IMG/VR virus record: IMGVR_UViG_3300045953_000088
Coordinates: 1-53,620 of that record
Reading direction: 5' to 3' (one strand)
Length of the DNA stretch: 53,620 bases
Origin: a virus
Shown: piece by piece, positions 14,234-21,288 of the stretch
Position numbering within the stretch: the stretch's first letter is position 1
Layout: the number at the start of each line of letters is the position of its first letter
Made by a program: the position numbers and the translations under genes
The notes under the pieces: model-generated
Databases searched by the model: none
What the model was told of the DNA's origin: nothing
The model's input: the letters and a program-made list of their open reading frames with translations, nothing else

Positions 14234-15355
14234 TTACCCGATTTTTTTGGCCGTCTCGATCGCCAATTTCAATCGCTGTTTGTCGGTGTAAATCTTTGTC
14301 GTCTCGAGCGAGTGATGACCTAACACGGCCGCTGCCGCGGGCAATCCGCCAACTTCTTCCGCTCGATGGCCGGCGGAGTGCCTGAGCTGGTACAGACACC
14401 ATGGCTTGACCTTCGCTGCCTTGATGGCGCGGCGAATGGCCTGGGCGTAGCCGTTCTCGAGATAGTATTGTGCACCGTTGCGGCGCTTCGCCGGCGGGAA
14501 GATATAGCCATCGGGTTCGGCAGCCATGAACCAGGGCGCCAAGGTCTGTTGCGCGATTGGGCCCAGAGCGATTACGAGCGTTTTTTTTCGCCATTTGTTT
14601 TTGTGCTTGCTTGGCCGATAGAGCCAGATCCCGTCCTCGCATTGTTCAATCTCGCATCGACGCATTCGGCAAACATTATCTGGCCTCATGCCCGCGTGGT
14701 ATTGCACGGTGAGCATCGCTCGGACGACCGGCGCCATGAACTTCAAACACGGTTTGACTTGAGCTTCCCAATCAGCCGGCTCGCGATCGGGATGATCGAA
14801 TATCCGCGGATCGTTGATTTCGAGCGGCTTCACCGTTCGAAGATGCTCAGCGATTCCCATCGGCAAGATTTCCGTGGACTCGCCCCAACTGAACACAATG
14901 ATGATTCGTTGCACGGCTTTGTTGATCGTGTTGCGGCACCATGGTCCGCACTTCTCTTTTTCTTCGTCCGTCATCCAGCGTTGGTCAATCATCGCGTCCC
15001 GGGTTGCGCGCAGGCGATTGGCCCGATACTCGCCGGCTTGGGTCGGCCCGAACAGACGAGAAAGCGGCACGCATGCGCGAGCGACGCGTTGCACCTGGGG
15101 ATGATCGAGTCCGCGAGGATCTGCTTTGAGGCAGCCGGCAATTAGTTCGTCAACGGTCATGCCCAGCGAAGACGGCAGCGAGGGCATGGCGAATCCGAGG
15201 GCATGCTCGGCGCGAAGTCGCTCGTATTCCTTATAGCTTTCAGGGCTGCCATACTTGCCAAGGTAGTGAGACTTTCCGTTGATCTTCACCCGAGCGCCGC
15301 CGCCGTGTATAAGCGGTTTGGCAGGATAAATAGGGAATGGCTTTGGTCGAGACAT
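14234..15355 (-). CDS. int: Tyrosine recombinase / phage integrase
   Basis: 373 aa from ATG 15355 (GGAG upstream). The N-terminal arm region includes LGKYGSPESYKEYERLRAEH, a pattern I associate with planctomycete integrases. The catalytic domain has Arg I in AGMRPDNVCRMR, the central block LYQLRHSAGHR (the first His of HxxR is Tyr), LGHHSLETTKIY and the nucleophile Tyr in TKIY. Predicted role: integration and excision at a tRNA-Arg gene. Its start is about 105 bp from the putative attP, the usual arrangement. Confidence 0.92.
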   Translation of the reverse strand: MSRPKPFPIYPAKPLIHGGGARVKINGKSHYLGKYGSPESYKEYERLRAEHALGFAMPSLPSSLGMTVDELIAGCLKADPRGLDHPQVQRVARACVPLSRLFGPTQAGEYRANRLRATRDAMIDQRWMTDEEKEKCGPWCRNTINKAVQRIIIVFSWGESTEILPMGIAEHLRTVKPLEINDPRIFDHPDREPADWEAQVKPCLKFMAPVVRAMLTVQYHAGMRPDNVCRMRRCEIEQCEDGIWLYRPSKHKNKWRKKTLVIALGPIAQQTLAPWFMAAEPDGYIFPPAKRRNGAQYYLENGYAQAIRRAIKAAKVKPWCLYQLRHSAGHRAEEVGGLPAAAAVLGHHSLETTKIYTDKQRLKLAIETAKKIG

Positions 15356-15419
15356 GCGCGACTCCTTTCGCGTGATTGTCGGCGTGTCTTGCGCCGGAAC
15401 AATGCCCTGAAAGTCCTGC

Positions 15420-15459
15420 GGGAGCGCGGCGCTCCCAGAGGACATACAGAAGTACTGTA
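15420..15459. promoter_or_regulatory. Two short palindromes between int and attP
   Basis: GGGAGCG-CGG-CGCTCCC at 15420-15436 and TACAG-AAGTA-CTGTA at 15445-15459. Neither is followed by a T tract on the - strand. Their position between attP and the integrase start suggests binding sites for the excisionase-like protein or a regulator of int. Confidence 0.45.
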
Positions 15460-15460
15460 A

Positions 15461-15550
15461 AAACGTGGGTTTTCTGCGTTAGAAGTGTGATCCGGAGGCC
15501 GACGCTCTATCCAATTGAGCTACGGGGACACACGCGTAAAACCCGCGTTT
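15461..15550. other. Putative phage attachment site attP
   Basis: The core is the 5' half of a tRNA-Arg gene (15491-15529). It is flanked by inverted arms AAACGTGGGTTTT (15461-15473) and AAAACCCGCGTTT (15538-15550), matching at 12 of 13 positions when inverted. Identity to a tRNA stops exactly at the end of the anticodon loop, the usual crossover region of tRNA-targeting integrases. The inverted arms would suit integrase or accessory factor binding. Confidence 0.65.
15491..15529 (-). tRNA. 5' half of tRNA-Arg(CCG), truncated after the anticodon loop
   Basis: Read on the - strand: acceptor 5' strand GTCCCCG, TA, D arm GCTC...GAGC with a GG-containing loop, anticodon stem 5' strand TCGGC, anticodon loop CTCCGGA (CCG). 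The expected GCCGA partner strand, T arm and acceptor 3' strand are absent. It cannot function alone; it should restore one end of the host tRNA gene on integration. Confidence 0.8.
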
Positions 15551-15662
15551 CAGATGAATCTTATCGACTTGCAACTTTTACAACAACGCCAACTTGGGAA
15601 TCAGTCGGGAACCAGTGGAGCGCCGAATGCGCGATGGTGTGCGCAATAATGGGACGTGATTT

Positions 15663-15839
15663 TCACACCATCACCTTCCTACCCCTCGTGCTGCCCTTCC
15701 GCCGATACCTCCCGCGCCGCACAACGAGACACGTCTTGCATCGCGACTTCGATTTGCGATGCCGTTTGCGCCGGCCGCAATCGACGCACAAGCCCGCGAG
15801 CATCTTCTTGACTTGCCAGATTCCTTGGCGTGATTTCAT
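15663..15839 (-). CDS. Small very basic zinc-ribbon protein
   Basis: 58 aa from ATG 15839. Two knuckles, CVDC and CKTC, are separated by a very basic stretch (GRRKRHRKSKSR), and the C-terminus is Arg/Lys/Gly-rich. This looks like a small nucleic-acid-binding zinc protein. The ribosome-binding site is weak. Last gene of the late/exit region before attP. Confidence 0.5.
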   Translation of the reverse strand: MKSRQGIWQVKKMLAGLCVDCGRRKRHRKSKSRCKTCLVVRRGRYRRKGSTRGRKVMV

Positions 15840-15948
15840 GGCGAGAAATTCCGGGCGCACACCGGCGTTAGATGCGTGCCTGATGAATCAGGAGGTTGCC
15901 GTGCAGCAACGAGCTGCGGCGCCCGGCTTCCCGCGGGAAGTTCAATTG

Positions 15949-16191
15949 TCACCACTTCGCCCACCAATACCGCCGCTCGACGACTTGCTTGACCGCCGCA
16001 ATCACCGCCTCGCGAAACGTATCGAGTTTGTCATGGTCGCATGCGACGATGAGGATTGGCGTCCAGTCCTCCGGCGGCAAATGGCGAATATCCACGCCGT
16101 ATTCGTTCAAGACAACGCGGTAGGCACGACGGACATAGCTTGGCGTGTACTTGTTGAAGGTGAGTTTCGGGAGTTGTTTGACTTCGGTCAT
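15949..16191 (-). CDS. Hypothetical protein
   Basis: 80 aa, ATG 16191. MTEVKQLPKLTFNKYTPSYV then VRRAYRVVLNEYGVDIRHLP and a C-terminal helix ending VVERRYWWAKW. No transmembrane segment or known motif. It lies downstream of a large hairpin (16214-16263), so it may be expressed separately from the lipase gene. Confidence 0.5.
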   Translation of the reverse strand: MTEVKQLPKLTFNKYTPSYVRRAYRVVLNEYGVDIRHLPPEDWTPILIVACDHDKLDTFREAVIAAVKQVVERRYWWAKW

Positions 16192-16213
16192 GGCGTCCTC
16201 TGCACAAGTGAAA

Positions 16214-16263
16214 GGAAGCCAGCCCGTCAGTGCCGTTTGGAGTGGTCAAGCGGGCTGGCTTCC
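16214..16263 (-). terminator. Large inverted repeat, possible terminator
   Basis: Perfect 13-bp arms GGAAGCCAGCCCG (16214-16226) and CGGGCTGGCTTCC (16251-16263) separated by 24 bp, within a 262-bp gap. On the - strand only a short TTT follows, so termination may be weak; a structured or binding element is equally possible. The rest of the gap shows nothing convincing. Confidence 0.5.
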
Positions 16264-16453
16264 GACGCGACGAATCGCGAGATTGTGGATCACCTTGCCC
16301 TTTCTTTGTTAGAGAACAGCGAACCCGCCTCGACACTGCGGGTATCGCCGCTATGACGGTCCAACATTCAGCCACGGACGACGCCGACCGGCCATCGCAT
16401 AAATGCCGCCTCTCCTACGGCACCCAACGCTCCGAATCGGCGTCGCCTGGGGC

Positions 16454-16735
16454 TCATTCATCATCGCCGTCGAACAAATCCAAAATAGCCTTGATGAGTG
16501 GCACGAGGATTTGAATCAACGCCGCGAATTCCTTCGGTAGGAACGCCGTCCAATCAATATCGCCGATGCTGGTGAACTTCCCATCCGCGATCAGCTTTTG
16601 CGCCGCCGCGTTCTCGACGTTGCCAAGGATCCGCTTGCGTCGCGGCCGGCTTCGTGGCAGCGCCAAGATGCGGCGCAACTTGCGGTCTTGCGCGGTCAGT
16701 TTCGGTTTGTTCTCAAGGAAATTCGACAATTTCAC
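16454..16735 (-). CDS. Hypothetical protein
   Basis: 93 aa from GTG 16735, directly after the lipase stop. A basic N-terminal half (KLTAQDRKLRRILALPRSRP) and an amphipathic or hydrophobic C-terminal segment (FLPKEFAALIQILVPLIKAI) precede an acidic tail DGDDE. Possibly membrane-associated. Its location right after a lipase suggests a linked exit role, but no family is recognised. Confidence 0.5.
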   Translation of the reverse strand: MKLSNFLENKPKLTAQDRKLRRILALPRSRPRRKRILGNVENAAAQKLIADGKFTSIGDIDWTAFLPKEFAALIQILVPLIKAILDLFDGDDE

Positions 16736-16736
16736 T

Positions 16737-17339
16737 TCAAAAGCTCGGCTCAAGAGGCACCTCCAGTTGTTCAAGGACGGCACGATATGCCGCGAGATAG
16801 TGGTCTTCGATGATGTCGAGGTCCTGAAATCTCCGGCCGATCTGTGTTAGCGGCCGCGGATGAAACCAGCCAAACGGCACACGCGGAACGGGATCGTCGG
16901 CGTTGCAATAGTCGGCGCCGGGAATGTTCTTCAGGAAAGCCGCCAGGCCGCTGCCGGCGAGAAAGCACGATCTTGGCGAGCCGAACGTCGTGAGCTTCGT
17001 CACCTGTCGCCCGCCGGCGGAGAACATGCCCGCGAGGATATGGGCCTCGGCGCCACCTTTGGAATGGCCAGTGATGACAATGGGCCCTTCGCTCGGGATC
17101 TTTGCCCAAACCGATTTGACGGCCGTAAGAAATCCGGCGTGGATCGAACCAAGATGTTCGTGCGTGAATGGAATCTTGACGAAATCTTGCAACCAGTCAC
17201 GCGGCGAATTGGTGCCACGGAAGGAAATGACCTTTGCACCCTTGTAGTCGGTGAGAAGGACGTGGATGCTGCCCGTGTCGATCGTGCAGGGGCCGTAGGC
17301 TTGGGCGGCCAGGTCGCAAAGTTCGATGTCGGAGATCAT
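16737..17339 (-). CDS. Class 3 (alpha/beta-hydrolase) lipase
   Basis: 200 aa, ATG 17339. It has the Lipase_3 motif order: VISFRGTNSPRDWLQD (oxyanion region), HAGFLTAVKSVW, the nucleophile elbow VITGHSKGGAEAHILAG (Ser in GHSKG), NADDPVPRVP (catalytic Asp) and EDHYLAAYR (catalytic His). No signal peptide. Being next to a metalloprotease and not far from a holin-like gene, it may help break host membranes at exit. A virion or entry role is also possible. Confidence 0.85.
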   Translation of the reverse strand: MISDIELCDLAAQAYGPCTIDTGSIHVLLTDYKGAKVISFRGTNSPRDWLQDFVKIPFTHEHLGSIHAGFLTAVKSVWAKIPSEGPIVITGHSKGGAEAHILAGMFSAGGRQVTKLTTFGSPRSCFLAGSGLAAFLKNIPGADYCNADDPVPRVPFGWFHPRPLTQIGRRFQDLDIIEDHYLAAYRAVLEQLEVPLEPSF

Positions 17340-17342
17340 GTC

Positions 17343-17495
17343 TTACTGCTTTCGCTTCTGGTGCTGGTATCGCCTCCAACGTTTCCGCTCGCGACGTTCG
17401 AACGCCGCTTTCAATCGGTCCATGTATGGGTAGTCACCCTTGCGGAAACGATAGCGCGCGTGAAATCGCCGTTTGTATTTTTCGTCAGCGTTCAT
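17343..17495 (-). CDS. 50-aa very basic protein
   Basis: ATG 17495 overlaps the matrixin stop as ATGA; the stop is 4 bp before the lipase ATG. The product is highly basic (YKRRFHARYRFRKGDY, then a C-terminal Arg/Lys/Gln run) and has no hydrophobic segment. Function unknown; nucleic-acid or membrane-surface binding is likely from charge. Confidence 0.55.
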   Translation of the reverse strand: MNADEKYKRRFHARYRFRKGDYPYMDRLKAAFERRERKRWRRYQHQKRKQ

Positions 17496-18370
17496 ACCTT
17501 CTGCAGTTCCACCGTCGTCGGCTTGTACCCCGCCGCCTCGATCTTCACCGCCAACGTGCCCACCGGCGGCGCCGGGGTTGGCGGCGGAGGCACCGGTGTC
17601 TGCGCCGCGCCGTACAATTGACGGATTCTCGGAATGTCGTCGTTGGCTTGCGGGCTGATGATGATTGCCGAATAAAACGGGGCCATCAACGCCGACGACG
17701 TTCGCGAGTGGTCAAGCCCCAAGAGATGGCCGAACTCGTGACAGGCGACGTTGCGAAACAGGATTCCGCCTTGCGGGTTTCCAGCCACCCAACGCTCATC
17801 AATGTCGAACCTCATGAGCAATTGCTGGTCTGAGCCGTTTGGCAAGAATGCCCACGCCAACGTCCCACCGCCTCCGTCCATGCCTTGCGAGGGCCCGCGC
17901 CCAGTCGAAATCACAATGTCAGCCCCTTGCTGGCTCATGACTGGTGTCAACACCACGTCAGCCGCGGCCTGCCAGTCATTCCACGCGAGGCGAATCAAGT
18001 CGTCCTGGTCCGATTGGCTGATCCCTCTGACATAAGCCGCGACGAAATACGTGAGCCGATTCTTGCGCCAGCGAGCTTCCTCGATCGACACGAGAGAACG
18101 CTGCGCATCGGTACAGCCGCACCGTGGCTCGGTCATCTTGGCGAGAGTTTGCACGTCGATTTCGCCGTTCGCGTTGACGCCGGCGATCGACTGGAACAAC
18201 GCCAGTGCTCGCTTGATGTGCTCGATGCGTTCGTGGATGGTGATGCCGACGGCGAGAAATCGCGGATCGATGTAGCCGTAGTGCGTGAGGTATTCCGCCA
18301 CGCGCTTGACTTCGGGGAGATGGCGGCCGAATGCGCCGGCCAGTGCGATGAGGGTCGAGAGGTCGAACAT
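17492..18370 (-). CDS. Matrixin-type zinc metalloprotease with peptidoglycan-binding prodomain
   Basis: 292 aa, ATG 18370. Residues about 50-80 form a PG_binding_1-like helix set (IKRALALFQSIAGVNANGEI). It is followed by PRCGCTD (residues 82-88), which matches the cysteine switch PRCGxxD of matrix metalloprotease prodomains. The catalytic domain has WNDWQAAADVVLTPV, the zinc motif HEFGHLLGLDHS and a Met-turn ALMAPFY. A Pro-rich linker leads to a short beta C-terminus. No signal peptide is evident, so release may depend on the holin. Plausible role: latent protease acting on the host envelope during exit. Confidence 0.85.
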   Translation of the reverse strand: MFDLSTLIALAGAFGRHLPEVKRVAEYLTHYGYIDPRFLAVGITIHERIEHIKRALALFQSIAGVNANGEIDVQTLAKMTEPRCGCTDAQRSLVSIEEARWRKNRLTYFVAAYVRGISQSDQDDLIRLAWNDWQAAADVVLTPVMSQQGADIVISTGRGPSQGMDGGGGTLAWAFLPNGSDQQLLMRFDIDERWVAGNPQGGILFRNVACHEFGHLLGLDHSRTSSALMAPFYSAIIISPQANDDIPRIRQLYGAAQTPVPPPPTPAPPVGTLAVKIEAAGYKPTTVELQKV

Positions 18371-18398
18371 TGCAATTCTCGCATTGGGTGTCTATAAT
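18370..18398 (+). promoter_or_regulatory. Sigma70-like promoter on the + strand
   Basis: TTGCAA (18370-18375), 17-bp spacer, perfect TATAAT (18393-18398). It points away from the matrixin start and towards a terminator only about 40 bp on, with no + strand gene in between. Confidence 0.55.
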
Positions 18399-18404
18399 TC
18401 CAAT

Positions 18405-18467
18405 GCTGAAGTGCTCAGTGGTTTTTCTTCGATATGGCCTGACAGGTCACAACTGTCAGGCTTTTTT
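18405..18467 (+). ncRNA. Candidate small RNA, about 60 nt
   Basis: Bounded by a TTGCAA-17-TATAAT promoter and a rho-independent terminator (GCCTGACAG/CTGTCAGGC at 18437-18461, then TTTTTT). No coding potential. It lies in the 96-bp gap between the Gln/Val-rich gene and the matrixin gene, opposite to their transcription, so it would be antisense to the matrixin leader. The hairpin's T tract lies only on the + side. Confidence 0.5.
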
Positions 18468-18832
18468 CATCTCACTACCGTCCGCGTCCGCACAACCGAC
18501 CTTTGCACTTGCTGGACCTGTTGCACCTGGACGCGCTGCACAACCTGCCGTTGCACTACGACATTTTGCACAACCGGAACATGAACCGCCTGCACATGTT
18601 GGACAACTACTGGTTGAGCATACACTGGCTGCACAACTTGCTGGACAATCTGTTGCTGCACGATCGGCTGCACGGCGACGGCTTGCAACTGCACCACGGG
18701 CGCGGCGGCAACGACGAGACGTTGACGCACGACCGAGAACACGGCGGCGTTGTTGCACGAGTAGCATTGAGCGAACGACGGGGTCGCGAGAGTCGCGAGG
18801 CCAATCAGGGCAAGAGCGGCAATTCGAATCAT
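18467..18832 (-). CDS. Exported Gln/Val-rich low-complexity protein
   Basis: 121 aa from ATG 18832 with GGAG upstream. Signal peptide MIRIAALALIGLATLATPSFA, cleaved before QCYSC. The rest is almost wholly Gln/Val/Ala with His and Pro (a VVQ-type repeat) and a basic end. Its VVRQRLVVAAAPVVQ segment resembles VVRQRVVHQAAAVQ after the signal peptide of the neighbouring cytochrome, suggesting a shared envelope-associating segment. Such exported QV-rich proteins are, to my knowledge, common in planctomycetes. Function unknown. Confidence 0.65.
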   Translation of the reverse strand: MIRIAALALIGLATLATPSFAQCYSCNNAAVFSVVRQRLVVAAAPVVQLQAVAVQPIVQQQIVQQVVQPVYAQPVVVQHVQAVHVPVVQNVVVQRQVVQRVQVQQVQQVQRSVVRTRTVVR

Positions 18833-18869
18833 GGGAAACTCCATTGGGTAAAAGGCGAAACAAGAATTT

Positions 18870-18890
18870 GAGTCTTTGAGTCAAAGACTC
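18870..18890. repeat. 21-bp near-perfect palindrome
   Basis: Arms GAGTCTTTGA and TCAAAGACTC around a single G, just after the small cytochrome gene and before the Gln/Val-rich gene. It could be a hairpin shaping mRNA stability between the two, or a binding site. Confidence 0.6.
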
Positions 18891-18896
18891 ATAATG

Positions 18897-19469
18897 TCAT
18901 TTCAGTGTGTCCAGCCAAGCCATGACCAAACCCACGTCGGCATCCGCGAGCCCCTTGGTCCCCTTGGGCATGCGATTTGAGAACACCTCGCGTGCGATGT
19001 TCAATTTGTCCCTGTCTGTAAACTTCTCAGCGAGCTTGTCACCGTCGAACAGTACAAACCCATTGCCTTTCTGAAACGCCTTGTCGCTGTTGTGGCAACT
19101 CGCGCAGTTCTTGCGAAGGATACCGACGCCTGGATGCTCCTCGACGGCAAGCTTCTTTGGCGGCGCTTGCAATTTCTCCGGCTGTTGCAATTGCAGCTTG
19201 AGCATTTCGAAATCGTTGCGGAGTTTTTGCAGCTCGATTTCCGCGCGAAGGCGTTGCAGTTCACCTTGCGTGTTGTCAGCGTAAGCGACTGAATAAGCTG
19301 GAATCGCAACCGGCACGAATACCGCCTGCACAATTGGAGCGACGTAATCGTAGTGCTGCACGGCGGCGGCTTGATGGACGACACGTTGACGGACGACGCA
19401 GCCGCTGCCGTCGGCGACTGGCGCGATGGTGATGAGGGCGAGCAAGGAAAGGCAGACAAGAAAACGCAT
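18897..19469 (-). CDS. Exported class I c-type cytochrome
   Basis: 190 aa, ATG 19469 with AGGAG upstream. N-terminal signal (RFLVCLSLLALITIAPVA), then GSGC (a weak lipobox-like Cys24), a Val/Gln/Ala-rich stretch (residues 25-62) and a coiled coil (about 68-96). The C-terminal cytochrome c domain has heme-binding CASCH (122-126), and FSNRMPKG supplies Met167 as likely axial ligand; it ends VGLVMAWLDTLK. Predicted periplasmic electron carrier or heme protein. Its stop is followed by a palindrome. c-type cytochromes are rare in phages, so this is probably host-derived. Confidence 0.88.
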   Translation of the reverse strand: MRFLVCLSLLALITIAPVADGSGCVVRQRVVHQAAAVQHYDYVAPIVQAVFVPVAIPAYSVAYADNTQGELQRLRAEIELQKLRNDFEMLKLQLQQPEKLQAPPKKLAVEEHPGVGILRKNCASCHNSDKAFQKGNGFVLFDGDKLAEKFTDRDKLNIAREVFSNRMPKGTKGLADADVGLVMAWLDTLK

Positions 19470-19478
19470 GATGAACTC

Positions 19479-20945
19479 CTATTGTTGGTGTCCTTTGAGG
19501 ATCAACTGAGCCGCGCCGTAAGAATCTTCCCACACTCGCACCGGCACCCGATTTAATCGCGGATTCTGAAGTAGCATCGACGACAAGACGGTATCGCCGC
19601 TCCCACTCCGCACGCTCGCGTCCAGTGCCTTCCACCATCGTTCCACCGAAACGCCAAGGTCCGCTGCGGCCTCGGCAAGCCCGATCTTGGCATCCTCGTA
19701 TCGCTCCCACTCGGCTGCGTAAGCGGCGGCGAATTCCTTTGGCTCCCAGCCGCCCGTAATCTCGCGAACGGCATTCGCGAACACGGCGCGGTCTTTCTCG
19801 ATGAACGGCTCGAGTTTTCTCGCGTACTGCCGGCGCAACTCACGCACGCGGTCAAAATCCGGCGAACGCAATTGCAACGGCGGTGTCAACAGGTTCCGCA
19901 CCCAGCCGTCGAGGTCCTGCAAACCTCCATTCGCATGACACCGAATGCACGAGACATTGACATGCACGCGGCGATCGTTGCTCTTGCTCATGCCGTCGCT
20001 GGCGATATTGTCTGGTGCGCTCGCCTGCACTTTGCCTTGGCGGTCGAACAAACCAGTTGCCCACAGTCCATTGGGCAGGTGTCCGAATTGCTCGCTCGCG
20101 TCGTATTCCTTGTCGATTTCCCGACCGAGCACACGCAACGGATTCTTGTTGCCCTTCACCTGGCCAATGTCAAGCGTCTTCCAGAGTGAGCCTGTCACGG
20201 TGCCAAGCCGCACGATTGCTCGAGGATGGAGCGTCACACCACTATCGGCAACTGCCTCGCGGAGCTCGGCCCCGAGATCCTCGGCACGCTTGACGTCGGC
20301 GCCGATCGCCTTCTGGAACGTCGCCTCATCCTTGACACCGAGAAAATCGTAATAGTTCGGCGATCGATCCGCGGCAGCGGCCGTCTGATTGAACCACCAG
20401 GCCGCATGAACGACTGGCGCCTTGCTCCCCGTCCATTGCACGACTTCGGCAAGCCGCTTTTGTGCCGCGGCCGTGTCGCTCAGCCACGGGGCCAGGGCTT
20501 GGCTCCGAACGGTTTTCTTGTACCTGAACGCACCTTGCGGATAGTAACGTCCATCATCGCGCCACGTTCCACCTTCCCACGGCGTTTCTACTGTCGTCTC
20601 GACCATCGCCGTGAAATACGGGTCGAGCAATTTTTCCCACGTTGCCTTGTCCCATCGGTAATCGCGAAGGTCGATCCTCACGAGCGAGCCTTGCGTGCCT
20701 GGGACGATCGCGACAGGCGTCAGGTCAGGCTCGCGGCTCAGGGCGTTGCAATGGGCGTTGAGAACACGGATGAAACGCTCGCGTTCTTTCGCCGGCGTCG
20801 CGTACAAGCTCAGGTATCGCAGCCTGGTCTTGTCGCCGGCGATCTTCGCCAGGTCTGCATGCGCGGCTGCAATCGCATCGGACGGGGACAACGAGCCCTG
20901 TCCCTGACCTATGGCGAGCAATACGAATGTGGAGAGGGAAACCAA
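19479..20945 (-). CDS. Large exported protein with one CxxCH heme motif
   Basis: 488 aa from TTG 20945, with GGAGG five bases upstream and a stop codon just before it. Short hydrophobic N-terminus (MVSLSTFVLLAIGQGQGS), probably a signal peptide. Residues 30-320 are a mixed domain with WWFNQTAAAADRSPNYYDFL and a Trp-rich middle. CIRCH at 333-337 is a covalent heme site in HVNVSCIRCHANGGLQDLDG, followed by a helical C-terminus. It ends 10 bp before the small cytochrome gene, so the two form a pair. The family resembles planctomycete cytochrome-containing proteins of unknown role. Confidence 0.8.
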   Translation of the reverse strand: MVSLSTFVLLAIGQGQGSLSPSDAIAAAHADLAKIAGDKTRLRYLSLYATPAKERERFIRVLNAHCNALSREPDLTPVAIVPGTQGSLVRIDLRDYRWDKATWEKLLDPYFTAMVETTVETPWEGGTWRDDGRYYPQGAFRYKKTVRSQALAPWLSDTAAAQKRLAEVVQWTGSKAPVVHAAWWFNQTAAAADRSPNYYDFLGVKDEATFQKAIGADVKRAEDLGAELREAVADSGVTLHPRAIVRLGTVTGSLWKTLDIGQVKGNKNPLRVLGREIDKEYDASEQFGHLPNGLWATGLFDRQGKVQASAPDNIASDGMSKSNDRRVHVNVSCIRCHANGGLQDLDGWVRNLLTPPLQLRSPDFDRVRELRRQYARKLEPFIEKDRAVFANAVREITGGWEPKEFAAAYAAEWERYEDAKIGLAEAAADLGVSVERWWKALDASVRSGSGDTVLSSMLLQNPRLNRVPVRVWEDSYGAAQLILKGHQQ

Positions 20946-20960
20946 ATAAGCCTCCGTTGC

Positions 20961-21089
20961 TTACACGCCGTCAAAATGCTTCGCATATCGCGGCCAATAA
21001 ACCGCGTCCCAAATCGTCTCGCCAGTTCGCAACAGAACTTCCGCCAAGAGCAAGGGACAGGCGAGAGCGATGTCGAGCGTCTTGTTCAC
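20961..21089 (-). CDS. 42-aa small protein with hydrophobic N-terminal half
   Basis: GTG 21089 with AAGGG upstream. MNKTLDIALACPLLLAEVLL then RTGETIWDAVYWPRYAKHFD. It fills the gap between the holin-like gene and the cytochrome genes and ends 15 bp before the large cytochrome start. The amphipathic or hydrophobic helix suggests membrane association. No family recognised. Confidence 0.45.
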   Translation of the reverse strand: MNKTLDIALACPLLLAEVLLRTGETIWDAVYWPRYAKHFDGV

Positions 21090-21180
21090 GGATGAGGTCA
21101 ACCCTTACTTTGGTTTTCCGATTTCCCCGATTCACGATTGGCAAACGGCAATTTACAATTCCCACCAAAAGGAGGTTGCC

Positions 21181-21288
21181 ATGCAACAGCACATCCAGCA
21201 ATCAGTCCCCGCTACTTGGTGGACCTGGGAGCGCGTCCTTGCTATCGTCGTTTTCTTTCTGTTCGCCTTTGTCGTCTCGAACTACTAA
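21181..21288 (+). CDS. 35-aa single-span membrane protein on the opposite strand
   Basis: ATG 21181 behind a near-perfect AAAGGAGG site seven bases upstream. A polar, Trp-containing N-terminus (MQQHIQQSVPATWWTWER) is followed by one hydrophobic helix (VLAIVVFFLFAFVV) and SNY. It is antisense to the C-terminal codons of the holin-like gene. The ribosome-binding site and clean transmembrane helix argue for translation; no clear + strand promoter is visible. Confidence 0.45.
   Translation: MQQHIQQSVPATWWTWERVLAIVVFFLFAFVVSNY

Noticed and set aside
14127-14642. A 171-codon - strand frame inside the integrase gene
   Set aside because: It is out of frame with a clearly conserved tyrosine recombinase and has no start signal.
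15491-15529. Prophage-chromosome junction (attL or attR)
   Set aside because: Phage genes continue on both sides (integrase to the left, late genes to the right), so it fits attP rather than a boundary with host DNA.
16230-16514. Small frames in the 16.2-16.45 kb gap
   Set aside because: None has a ribosome-binding site or protein-like composition; the gap is dominated by a 13-bp inverted repeat.
18503-18871. A + strand frame rich in Leu/His opposite the Gln/Val-rich gene
   Set aside because: It arises from the complement of the Gln/Val codons; only the - strand reading has a signal peptide and ribosome-binding site.
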